Source: Micavibrio sp. UBA1672 (lineage in GTDB: Bacteria > Pseudomonadota > Alphaproteobacteria > Micavibrionales > Micavibrionaceae). From it: 5,484 nt of DNA. The DNA lies in assembly GCA_002320665.1 (NCBI GenBank), contig DCKO01000109.1, positions 1 through 5,484 on the forward strand. Reading direction: 5' to 3'. The position numbers and the translations under genes are program-made. Under the pieces are notes generated by a model. It was not told the origin of the DNA. It searched no databases and saw only the letters and a program-made list of their open reading frames with translations. Shown piece by piece: positions 1-5,484 of the stretch; the stretch's first letter is position 1; each line of letters opens with the position of its first letter.

Positions 1-199
1 CGAAAATAAATCCCAGAGACTGAATGGCTTTTTCTAGATTTGCCTCAACCTGACTTGTAACGCGCTGATGTGCTCCAGCCAGAACCTCTTTAGAGAAGCA
101 CGTCCCTTTTCCATCAAACTCATCTTCAAGAAATTCTACAAAACGATCAGAGAACGCATCGCTAAGCTTCTTGCCATTTTGAACAAATAATTCAACCAT
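1..199 (-). CDS. Hypothetical protein, N-terminal part only (runs off the left edge)
   Basis: Reading leftwards from an ATG at 199-197, the frame stays open for 66 codons to the window edge, so the C-terminus is missing. The protein starts MVELFVQNGKKLSDAFSDRF and continues with an acidic FVEFLEDEFDG stretch. The region from about residue 38 onward (SKEVLAGAHQRV, then QVEANLEKAIQSLG) looks helical and amphipathic. There is no signal peptide and no membrane segment in the visible part, and one cysteine (C34). A weak AAAAAGTGA purine stretch precedes the ATG by a few bases. I do not recognise a family and give no function. The three plus-strand frames over the same bases are closed early by stops, which favours the minus-strand reading. 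It is transcribed divergently from the DAHP synthase gene. A 66-codon open frame is not conclusive in AT-rich DNA, hence the moderate confidence. Confidence 0.5.
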   Translation of the reverse strand, partial: MVELFVQNGKKLSDAFSDRFVEFLEDEFDGKGTCFSKEVLAGAHQRVTSQVEANLEKAIQSLGFIF

Positions 200-213
200 A
201 TTCACTTTTTATT

Positions 214-221
214 GTGATCAC
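214..221. repeat. Perfect 8-bp palindrome GTGATCAC between divergent genes
   Basis: The sequence GTGATCAC is its own reverse complement and lies 14 bases upstream of the minus-strand start codon, so it would fall in or near that gene's 5' leader. Its place in a divergent intergenic region would suit a regulator site. An 8-bp palindrome also arises easily by chance, and I cannot assign it to a known regulator. Confidence 0.25.
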
Positions 222-278
222 GTACAACCCGAAGAATACCATAAAAATTCTAATTCCACAGCGAAATTAGCTTCTCCA

Positions 279-307
279 TTGCTATTCCTTGCGGATTAAG
301 GCATAAC
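279..307 (+). promoter_or_regulatory. Possible weak sigma70 promoter for the DAHP synthase operon
   Basis: TTGCTA (279-284) and CATAAC (302-307) each match four of six positions of the -35 and -10 consensus, with a 17-base spacer. Transcription would start near 314, giving a leader of about 49 bases. A competing candidate is the -10-like TATAAA at 348-353, which has no -35 partner and would give an almost leaderless mRNA. Neither match is strong. The operon does need a promoter in 200-362, because the upstream gene is divergent. Confidence 0.25.
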
Positions 308-362
308 TTTGTCTCTAAAACAATAATGAAGTTGATTTTATTACGATTATAAATAGATAAAC

Positions 363-1754
363 ATGACTAAAAACTGGACACCACAAAGCTGGAGAGATAA
401 GCCAGCACTGCAACTTCCAAATTATCCGGATAAGGATGCATTAAAGGAAACAGAAGCGGAGTTAGGGAAACTCCCTCCCCTCGTTTTTGCAGGCGAAGCG
501 CGCTCATTACAAGCCTCATTGGGTGACGTAGCTTTAGGAAATGGCTTTCTTTTACAAGGTGGAGATTGCGCCGAAAGCTTTGCAGAATTTAACGCTAATA
601 AGATACGCGACACTTTCCGTGTAATTCTGCAAATGGCGGTTGTAATGACCTATGCAGGATCATTGCCGATCATTAAAGTCGGACGCATTGCCGGACAATT
701 TGCAAAACCTCGCTCCAGCGACACAGAAACACAAGGTGACGTAACCTTGCCAAGCTATCGCGGCGATAATGTTAATGCTCTGGACTTCACCGAAGAATCC
801 CGTGTACCTGATCCACAGCGCATGATCAAAGCCTATCATCAGGCCTCTGCTACACTGAACCTAATCCGCGCTTTTGCCAAAGGCGGCTATGCCGATTTGA
901 ACAAAGTCCATAACTGGAATCTTGGCTTCGTTTCAGACAGTCCATTGGGCGAGCGCTACGAACAGCTTGCCAATCATATCACCGACGCCCTGCGCTTTAT
1001 GAAGGCCTGCGGAATTACATCAGATAATGTACCAACCCTAAAGGAAACAAGCTTCTATACATCGCACGAAGCCTTGCTCCTGCCCTATGAAGAAGCCTTA
1101 ACCCGTGAAGACAGCCTGACCGGTGATTGGTATGATACCTCGGCCCATATGTTATGGATCGGCGCGCGCACGCATCAAACGGAAAACGCACAAATCGAAT
1201 TTGCACGGGGCATTAATAATCCGATTGGACTGAAATGCTCTCCAGCGATGAGCACTGACGAGCTCCTGCAACTGGTTGATATCCTGAACCCCGACAATAT
1301 CCCAGGCCGTCTGACTTTGATTGCCCGCATGGGACATGAACACGTCATCGAGAAACTTACCCCGCTGGTACAAGCCATCAAGAAGGAAGGCCGCCATGTG
1401 GTCTGGTCCTGTGATCCGATGCACGGCAATACTATTAAATCCTCTTCCGGTTTCAAAACCCGTCCGTTTGATCGCATTCTGGGCGAAGTTAAAGGTTTCT
1501 TCCAAGTGCATAAAAACGAAGGCACACATCCGGGTGGTATCCATATTGAGATGACCGGACAGGATGTCACAGAATGTGTCGGCGGCGCGCACGCCATTGG
1601 CGATGAAGACCTCTCCAGCCGATACCACACACATTGTGATCCACGCTTGAATGCTAATCAGGCACTGGAACTGGCCTTCCTGATCTCGGACGAGCTTCGC
1701 TCTTTACGCAAAGATGAAAGCTTCGCACATGACTCCCTGACCGCAGCGGAGTAA
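363..1754 (+). CDS. 3-deoxy-7-phosphoheptulonate (DAHP) synthase, class II
   Basis: This cytoplasmic enzyme condenses phosphoenolpyruvate with erythrose 4-phosphate to give DAHP, the first step of the shikimate pathway to aromatic amino acids. At 463 residues it is the long class II form. The family N-terminus NWTPQSWRDKPALQLPNYPD begins at residue 4, which supports this ATG although no good Shine-Dalgarno precedes it. By comparison with the Mycobacterium tuberculosis enzyme as I recall it, the four metal ligands are all present: C69 (GGDCAESF), H354 (DPMHGNT), E396 (HIEMTGQ) and D426 (CDPRLN). Phosphate/PEP-binding R108 (KVGRIAGQFAKPRS), R269, K291 and R322 are also present. The oddity is GARTHQ at 267-272, where the family usually has G-E/D-RTRQ: the acidic residue is A268. 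The rest of the protein is intact and typical. It is the first gene of the cluster, and nadE starts 6 bases after its stop. The family assignment is firm; full activity is an inference. Confidence 0.96.
   Translation: MTKNWTPQSWRDKPALQLPNYPDKDALKETEAELGKLPPLVFAGEARSLQASLGDVALGNGFLLQGGDCAESFAEFNANKIRDTFRVILQMAVVMTYAGSLPIIKVGRIAGQFAKPRSSDTETQGDVTLPSYRGDNVNALDFTEESRVPDPQRMIKAYHQASATLNLIRAFAKGGYADLNKVHNWNLGFVSDSPLGERYEQLANHITDALRFMKACGITSDNVPTLKETSFYTSHEALLLPYEEALTREDSLTGDWYDTSAHMLWIGARTHQTENAQIEFARGINNPIGLKCSPAMSTDELLQLVDILNPDNIPGRLTLIARMGHEHVIEKLTPLVQAIKKEGRHVVWSCDPMHGNTIKSSSGFKTRPFDRILGEVKGFFQVHKNEGTHPGGIHIEMTGQDVTECVGGAHAIGDEDLSSRYHTHCDPRLNANQALELAFLISDELRSLRKDESFAHDSLTAAE
1748..1751 (+). promoter_or_regulatory. 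Ribosome binding site fixing the GTG start of nadE
   Basis: GGAG lies inside the last codons of the DAHP synthase gene, 9 bases before the GTG at 1761. An ATG at 1765 is out of frame and the next in-frame Met is residue 27, inside the glutaminase domain, so GTG is the likely start. The site suggests translational coupling to the gene before it. Confidence 0.6.
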
Positions 1755-1760
1755 ACCGCC

Positions 1761-3398
1761 GTGGATGCCAACATCACAATAACATTGGCACAGCTTAACC
1801 CCACTGTCGGGGATATTGACGGGAATGCACGCAAAATGCTGCAAGTCTGGCAAGACCATGACGAAAACAGCCATTTAGTGATATTCCCGGAGCTATTCCT
1901 TTGCGGTTATCAACCCGAAGATTTGATCCTGAACCATGCATTTTTATGCGAGATTGAAGCATCTATAAAATCCATTCAGGAAAAATCCAAAGATTTCAAA
2001 AGCGCTGCGCTTATCCCTGCCCCGCACCGAAAAGACGGCAAGACTTACAATGCGATCTACCTGATAGAAGGCGGTGAAATTCAGCACATCCAGAGCAAAC
2101 ACCTCCTGCCAACATACAGCGTTTTTGACGAAGACCGGATTTTCGCCCGCGGCACTCTACCATCCCCTATCGAATTCAAAGGCTTAAAGCTCGGCATCCT
2201 GATCTGCGAGGATATCTGGTTTGATGATATCCCCGCGCACTTCGGACGCCATAATATAGATCTCATGCTCTCCATCCACGGTAGCCCCTATGATGAAACC
2301 AAAATGAGTGAGCGCCTGCGCGTTAGCAAGCGCGCGACTGAACTAGCCCAAGCACCGCTAATCTACCTCAATATGATCGGCGGACAGGATGAGCTTGCCT
2401 TTGACGGGCGAAGCTTTGTCATGAACAGCTTCGGCGATATCATCAGCCAAGCCCCGGCTTTCAAAGATCACATCCTGCAAGTAGAAACCGCAGAAATTCA
2501 GCACCTAGCCCCGATTGAAACATCTGAGGACAGGTTTGGACTCATCTACGAAGCCTTGATAACAGGGCTAAAAGATTACATCCGCAAAAGTGGTTTTAAG
2601 TCCGTCATTCTCGGCCTGTCCGGCGGCATAGACAGCGCCCTCAGCGCCGCCATAGCCGTTGATGCTTTGGGGAAAAAGAACGTTGAATGCGTGATGCTAC
2701 CTTCTGAATTCACCTCCAAGGACTCTCTGGAGGATGCCAAAGAATGCGCCGAACTTCTCGGCACCTCTTATGAAATCATCGAAATCAAAGACGCCGTTAA
2801 AACCTTTGAGAAAATCATCCCTGACCTCAAAGATTTAGCCCATGAAAATATGCAATCCAGAACACGCGGCCTGATCCTGATGGCACTATCCAATGCACGC
2901 GGGTGCATGCTCCTGACAACAGGTAATAAATCCGAAATGGCTGTGGGCTATGCCACAATTTACGGCGATATGAATGGCGGCTGGAACGCCATCAAAGACA
3001 TTTATAAAACCGATGTTTACCGCCTTGCTGAGTGGCGCAATAAAAAGAAAAAGGTCATCCCCGAGCGCATCCTGACCAAAGCCCCCTCTGCCGAACTCCG
3101 CGAAGACCAAACCGATCAGGACAGTTTGCCACCTTATGATATGCTCGATACAATTTTGCAGGTTCTTATAGAACACGCCCATCTGGATTGGTCGAAAATC
3201 ACAGATGAAAACCTTCTAGCCAAAAAGAAACTCTGCGATGAAAACCCCGAAATTGTAACTAAAGTCGCCAAACTGCTCAAAAATTCGGAATATAAGCGCA
3301 GGCAATCCCCACCGGGCACAAAAATCACCACCTGCGCCTTTACCAAAGAACGGCGCTACCCGATTGCCAATAGCTATATCAATAAAGTGAAGGAGTAA
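1761..3398 (+). CDS. nadE: Glutamine-dependent NAD+ synthetase
   Basis: It catalyses the last step of NAD+ biosynthesis: ATP-dependent amidation of nicotinic acid adenine dinucleotide, using ammonia released from glutamine. Residues 5 to about 250 form the nitrilase-type glutaminase domain with the full triad E44 (FPELFLCGYQPEDL), K113 (SKHLLPTYSVFDE) and C149 (GILICEDIW). Residues from about 262 to 525 form the synthetase domain, with the ATP-pyrophosphatase P-loop SGGIDSA at 287-293, the TTGNKSEMAVGYATIYGDM block at 386-404, PSAELREDQTDQDSLPPYD at 442-460 and YKRRQSPPGTKIT at 511-523. The 545-residue length and domain order fit the usual bacterial two-domain enzyme, with no sign of frameshift or truncation. 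It starts with GTG, 6 bases after the DAHP synthase stop, and ends 2 bases before yaaA. Having its own glutaminase means it needs no separate ammonia source. Confidence 0.97.
   Translation: MDANITITLAQLNPTVGDIDGNARKMLQVWQDHDENSHLVIFPELFLCGYQPEDLILNHAFLCEIEASIKSIQEKSKDFKSAALIPAPHRKDGKTYNAIYLIEGGEIQHIQSKHLLPTYSVFDEDRIFARGTLPSPIEFKGLKLGILICEDIWFDDIPAHFGRHNIDLMLSIHGSPYDETKMSERLRVSKRATELAQAPLIYLNMIGGQDELAFDGRSFVMNSFGDIISQAPAFKDHILQVETAEIQHLAPIETSEDRFGLIYEALITGLKDYIRKSGFKSVILGLSGGIDSALSAAIAVDALGKKNVECVMLPSEFTSKDSLEDAKECAELLGTSYEIIEIKDAVKTFEKIIPDLKDLAHENMQSRTRGLILMALSNARGCMLLTTGNKSEMAVGYATIYGDMNGGWNAIKDIYKTDVYRLAEWRNKKKKVIPERILTKAPSAELREDQTDQDSLPPYDMLDTILQVLIEHAHLDWSKITDENLLAKKKLCDENPEIVTKVAKLLKNSEYKRRQSPPGTKITTCAFTKERRYPIANSYINKVKE
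3391..3395 (+). promoter_or_regulatory. Ribosome binding site of yaaA
   Basis: AGGAG, the strongest Shine-Dalgarno match in the window, sits 5 bases before the ATG at 3401 and overlaps the last codons of nadE. It confirms the yaaA start and suggests it is translated from the same mRNA as nadE. Confidence 0.65.
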
Positions 3399-3400
3399 GA

Positions 3401-4177
3401 ATGCTAGCCCTTGTTTCACCGGCCAAAAAACTGGATTTCGAAAGCGAATGGCTGGGCGGCAAACACAGCCAGCCCCAGCTTCTGGATCAAACACAAGAGC
3501 TGGTTGATATCCTGAAAGACAAATCAATAGGCGAAATCCAAAGCTTGATGAGCCTATCTGATAAACTCGGCAAGCTAAACTTTGACCGCTACCAAAGCTT
3601 CTCCGCGCCATTTACCCCTGCAAATGCGCGGCCTGCCGTTCTGGCCTTTCGCGGTGATACCTATATCGGCCTTGATGCGGATAGTTTAAGTAAAGACGAT
3701 CTGGATTTCGCGCAAGATCATCTCGGCCTTTTATCCGGTCTCTACGGCCTACTAAAACCCCTCGATCTCATCCAGCCCTACCGCCTTGAAATGGGCACAA
3801 AGCTCGGCAACCCGAAAGGTGAGGATCTCTATGATTTCTGGGGCGATATATTGACCAATTCCTGCAACGAAAACACGAAAGACCACAAAGACCGCACAAT
3901 CATTTGCTTGGCCTCGAATGAATATATCAAGGCGATCAAGCCTAAAAAGCTGGAAGGCGATTTCATCACCTGCCACTTCAAGGAAATCAAGGACGGCACA
4001 CCCAAAACCATCGGCCTGTTCGCCAAGCGTGCCCGCGGCGCTATGGCGCGCTATATGATCCAAAACCGCATTGAAACACCGGAACAGTTAAAAAGCTTTA
4101 ACACAGATGGCTATGAATTCGCGCCCGATTTATCGGATAAGAAAAACTACACCTTCACCCGCAATCAGGGGAAGTAA
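3401..4177 (+). CDS. yaaA: YaaA/DUF328 family protein (peroxide stress, iron control)
   Basis: The 258 residues equal the length of E. coli YaaA. The family blocks appear in order: MLALVSPAKKLDF (1-13), LMSLSDKL (49-56), FRGDTYIGLDA (83-93), the long signature HLGLLSGLYGLLKPLDLIQP running on through YRLEMGTKL (107-135), LYDFWG (143-148), LASNEY (170-175), CHFKEIKDG (191-199) and KRARGAMARYM (209-219). In E. coli the gene is induced by OxyR, and loss of YaaA leaves more unincorporated iron and more DNA and protein damage under hydrogen peroxide. The family has been described as DNA-binding with a helix-hairpin-helix fold. There is no signal peptide, so it is cytoplasmic. It follows nadE by 2 bases and precedes the Sel1 gene by 2 bases. 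I see no OxyR-type site in this window, so any peroxide control would have to come from the operon promoter. The family assignment is firm; the role in this organism is inferred from E. coli. Confidence 0.95.
   Translation: MLALVSPAKKLDFESEWLGGKHSQPQLLDQTQELVDILKDKSIGEIQSLMSLSDKLGKLNFDRYQSFSAPFTPANARPAVLAFRGDTYIGLDADSLSKDDLDFAQDHLGLLSGLYGLLKPLDLIQPYRLEMGTKLGNPKGEDLYDFWGDILTNSCNENTKDHKDRTIICLASNEYIKAIKPKKLEGDFITCHFKEIKDGTPKTIGLFAKRARGAMARYMIQNRIETPEQLKSFNTDGYEFAPDLSDKKNYTFTRNQGK
4168..4172 (+). promoter_or_regulatory. Ribosome binding site of the Sel1-repeat gene
   Basis: GGGGA lies within the last codons of yaaA, 7 bases before the ATG at 4180. It supports this start, which also places a signal peptide exactly at the N-terminus. 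Confidence 0.5.
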
Positions 4178-4179
4178 AA

Positions 4180-4758
4180 ATGCATAAAGTTTTAACCTTT
4201 GTATTTTTAGGACTATGGCTAACGCTAAATAGTAATTTGGCAATAGCAGAAAATAAAACTTGTAACTCTTTTGTGAAATGCATGCCTTTGGCAAAACAAG
4301 GAGATGCTTTTGCCCAGTTTTTCATTGGCTATTCGTATCACTACGGAAAAGAGACGGAACAAAATTTTTCTTTAGCCCAGCAATGGTATAAAAAAGCGGC
4401 ACATCAAAACCATATAGGCGCACAAATTAATGGTGGCCAAACATGCATTGTTAATAAAGGACAAAATATGTTTACCACATGGACAGAAGAAGCAAATAGC
4501 GGTGACACATTTTCACAAAACTGTCTGGCAAATCTGTATCATAACGGATATGGCGTGTCTGTAGACAACGAACAAGCCGCCATATGGTACCAAAAAGCAG
4601 CAAAGCAAGGCTACGCGGACGCTCAATACAATCTTGCTCATATGTACTACAGTGGCCTCGGTATAGAACAGAATATAGATATTGCACGTAAATGGATGCA
4701 AAAAGCTGTAGATCAAGGCCATATAAAGGCAATCGATGATATACATAAACTTGATTAA
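4180..4758 (+). CDS. Secreted Sel1-like repeat (TPR-type) protein
   Basis: The 192-residue product begins with a classic Sec signal peptide: H2, K3, a hydrophobic core from about 4 to 16, and an AIA cleavage motif at 21-23, giving a mature protein from E24, probably periplasmic. The rest is made of Sel1-like helical hairpin repeats of about 35-36 residues: 38-73 (AKQGDAFAQFFIGYSYHYG to QQWYKKA), a degenerate unit at about 74-106, a good unit at 107-141 (NSGDTF to AAIWYQKA), the best unit at 142-177 (AKQGYADAQYNLAHMYYSGL to KWMQKA), and a half unit at the C-terminus. Mature cysteines are C28, C34, C88 and C114, an even number that could form disulfides. Sel1 proteins usually act as protein-binding scaffolds; no enzymatic residues are visible and the partner is unknown. 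The GC content is about 39% by hand count, well below its neighbours, which hints at later acquisition. It follows yaaA by 2 bases and so is probably co-transcribed with it. Confidence 0.88.
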   Translation: MHKVLTFVFLGLWLTLNSNLAIAENKTCNSFVKCMPLAKQGDAFAQFFIGYSYHYGKETEQNFSLAQQWYKKAAHQNHIGAQINGGQTCIVNKGQNMFTTWTEEANSGDTFSQNCLANLYHNGYGVSVDNEQAAIWYQKAAKQGYADAQYNLAHMYYSGLGIEQNIDIARKWMQKAVDQGHIKAIDDIHKLD

Positions 4759-4795
4759 GATCTCTTAATTTCAAAAATAGTTATAAGTAATAACA

Positions 4796-4814
4796 CAATG
4801 TTTTCATTGAAAAC
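4796..4814. repeat. Two overlapping inverted repeats at the gltX -35 box
   Basis: CAATG-TTTT-CATTG (4796-4809) and GTTTTC-ATT-GAAAAC (4800-4814) share bases, so only one could form a hairpin at a time. Both overlap the proposed -35 element TTGAAA at 4807-4812. As DNA they could be an operator. As RNA from upstream read-through they would be weak AT-rich stems. Chance in AT-rich DNA is a real alternative. Confidence 0.3.
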
Positions 4815-4835
4815 TCATGCTCAACGCGCTATAGC
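4807..4835 (+). promoter_or_regulatory. Likely sigma70-type promoter of gltX
   Basis: TTGAAA (4807-4812) matches five of six -35 positions and TATAGC (4830-4835) four of six -10 positions, with the optimal 17-base spacer. Transcription would start near 4842, giving a leader of about 24 bases before the gltX ATG. It is the best promoter match I found, and its position fits gltX being separable from the operon before it. Confidence 0.5.
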
Positions 4836-4865
4836 AAAGAACATTTAGGATTAGAAAGAAAAGTT

Positions 4866-5484
4866 ATGAAACTCCGCTTCGCGCCATCACCCACAGGTTA
4901 CCTTCATATCGGGAACGCCAGAACCGCCCTGATTACGTGGCTCTTTACCCGCAGCCACAATGGCGAGTTTATCCTGCGCATTGACGATACCGACCAAGAG
5001 CGCTCGAAAACCGAATATGAACTAGCCATCGAAGATGGCCTTGTCTGGCTTGGCATGGATTGGGATGAAAAAGCCCGCCAACGCGACCGCCTTGATATCT
5101 ATGAGGCCAAAATCGAGAAACTTAAAAGCGATGGCCGCCTTTATGCGTGTTACGAAACCGCCGATGAGCTTGCCCTGAAACGCAAAAGCCAGCTCTCCCG
5201 TGGCCTACCGCCGATTTATGACCGTGAAGCACTCAAACTCACCGAAGAACAAATCACAAAATTCGAAAGCCAAGGCCGCAAGCCTCACTGGCGTTTTAAG
5301 CTGGAACACACACCTATTGAATGGACAGACCTTGTGCGCGGCGATGTCAAATTCAAGGGAGAGGATTTATCCGACCCAGTCCTGATCCGCGAAGACGGCA
5401 GCCCGCTTTATCACCTTTGCTCGGTCATTGACGATATAGAATACGGCATCACCCATGTTGTTCGCGGCGAAGACCACGTCTCCA
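4866..5484 (+). CDS. gltX: Glutamyl-tRNA synthetase, N-terminal part (runs off the right edge)
   Basis: It attaches glutamate to tRNA in the cytoplasm as a class I aminoacyl-tRNA synthetase. The 206 visible residues cover most of the catalytic Rossmann fold: FAPSPTGYLHIGNARTA at 5-21 contains the HIGH-type motif (HIGN, 14-17), followed by LRIDDTDQERS (37-47), SRGLPPIYD (111-119), HWRFKLEH (141-148) and GITHVVRGEDHVS (194-206). The KMSKS loop and anticodon-binding domain lie beyond the window. The CxC zinc-binding pattern of the E. coli enzyme is not seen; only C95 (YACYET) lies in that region. The start is set by the family N-terminus. The Shine-Dalgarno is weak, either AGAAAG 7 bases upstream or TAGGA 15 bases upstream. 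Many alphaproteobacteria carry two gltX paralogues and make Gln-tRNA(Gln) through GatCAB, so whether this copy charges tRNA(Glu), tRNA(Gln) or both cannot be read from this fragment. Confidence 0.95.
   Translation, partial: MKLRFAPSPTGYLHIGNARTALITWLFTRSHNGEFILRIDDTDQERSKTEYELAIEDGLVWLGMDWDEKARQRDRLDIYEAKIEKLKSDGRLYACYETADELALKRKSQLSRGLPPIYDREALKLTEEQITKFESQGRKPHWRFKLEHTPIEWTDLVRGDVKFKGEDLSDPVLIREDGSPLYHLCSVIDDIEYGITHVVRGEDHVS

Larger units (their letters stand above)
4759..4865. other. AT-rich spacer without an intrinsic terminator
   Basis: The 107 bases between the Sel1 gene and gltX hold no GC-rich hairpin followed by a T-run, so I see no Rho-independent end to the upstream operon; read-through or Rho-dependent ending are both possible. 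Small AT-rich inverted repeats are present: ATTAAG/CTTAAT around 4754-4769 (overlapping the stop codon), GTTAT/ATAAC at 4780-4794, and two overlapping ones at 4796-4814. Confidence 0.6.

Noticed and set aside
250..270. Inverted repeat CTAATT/AATTAG with a 9-base loop in the divergent region
   Set aside because: Six AT-rich base pairs with a long loop are expected by chance here, and it does not line up with either promoter candidate.
1152..1634. Two long minus-strand open frames (160 and 151 codons) inside the DAHP synthase gene
   Set aside because: Both lie opposite strongly conserved coding sequence with all its family motifs, and their translations look like no known protein. They are shadows of the plus-strand gene.
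3216..3611. A 131-codon minus-strand open frame across the nadE/yaaA junction
   Set aside because: It overlaps two well-conserved genes and a good ribosome binding site for yaaA, and its protein shows no recognisable motif.
4754..4769. Inverted repeat ATTAAG/CTTAAT at the end of the Sel1 gene as a terminator
   Set aside because: The stem is AT-only apart from one G-C pair, the loop is four bases and no T-run follows, so it does not look like an intrinsic terminator.
4472..4774. Minus-strand open frames opposite the Sel1-repeat gene
   Set aside because: The plus strand encodes a clear signal peptide and Sel1 repeats; the antisense translations have no recognisable domain.
5200..5385. A 61-codon plus-strand open frame inside gltX
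   Set aside because: It is out of frame with the conserved GltX sequence that spans the same bases.

Overview
The window looks like chromosomal housekeeping DNA from an alphaproteobacterium of middling GC content. The evidence is a long-form class II (plant/mycobacterial type) DAHP synthase, a two-domain glutamine-dependent NAD+ synthetase, and a GltX of the type beginning FAPSPTGYLHIGNARTALI, an arrangement I associate with Alphaproteobacteria. I cannot name a genus. I see no mobile element, CRISPR array, tRNA or rRNA.

Layout. (1) Bases 1-199, minus strand: the 5' end of a small acidic protein I do not recognise, running off the left edge. (2) Bases 200-362: an AT-rich divergent intergenic region that must hold promoters both ways; only weak promoter matches and an 8-bp palindrome are visible. 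(3) Bases 363-4758, plus strand: four closely packed genes, class II DAHP synthase, nadE (GTG start), yaaA, and a secreted Sel1-repeat protein. The gaps are only 6, 2 and 2 bases, so this is very probably one transcription unit. (4) Bases 4759-4865: an AT-rich spacer with no intrinsic terminator but a good sigma70-like promoter. (5) Bases 4866-5484: the first 206 codons of gltX, running off the right edge.

How the genes fit together. DAHP synthase opens the shikimate pathway, NadE makes NAD+ using glutamine as nitrogen donor, and YaaA belongs to the family that limits free iron during peroxide stress. GltX charges tRNA with glutamate. No single pathway joins them. One possible link is that DAHP synthase is a divalent-metal enzyme of a kind that can be poisoned by peroxide when iron-loaded, which would give a reason to keep YaaA beside it.

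The two least ordinary points are the fourth gene of the operon and the DAHP synthase active site. The Sel1 gene is about 39% GC by hand count against about 51% in a sampled part of yaaA, and it encodes an exported cysteine-containing repeat protein at the end of a cytoplasmic operon. The DAHP synthase has alanine where the family has a conserved acidic residue (GARTHQ instead of G-E/D-RTRQ). Nothing here amounts to a clear new multi-gene system.
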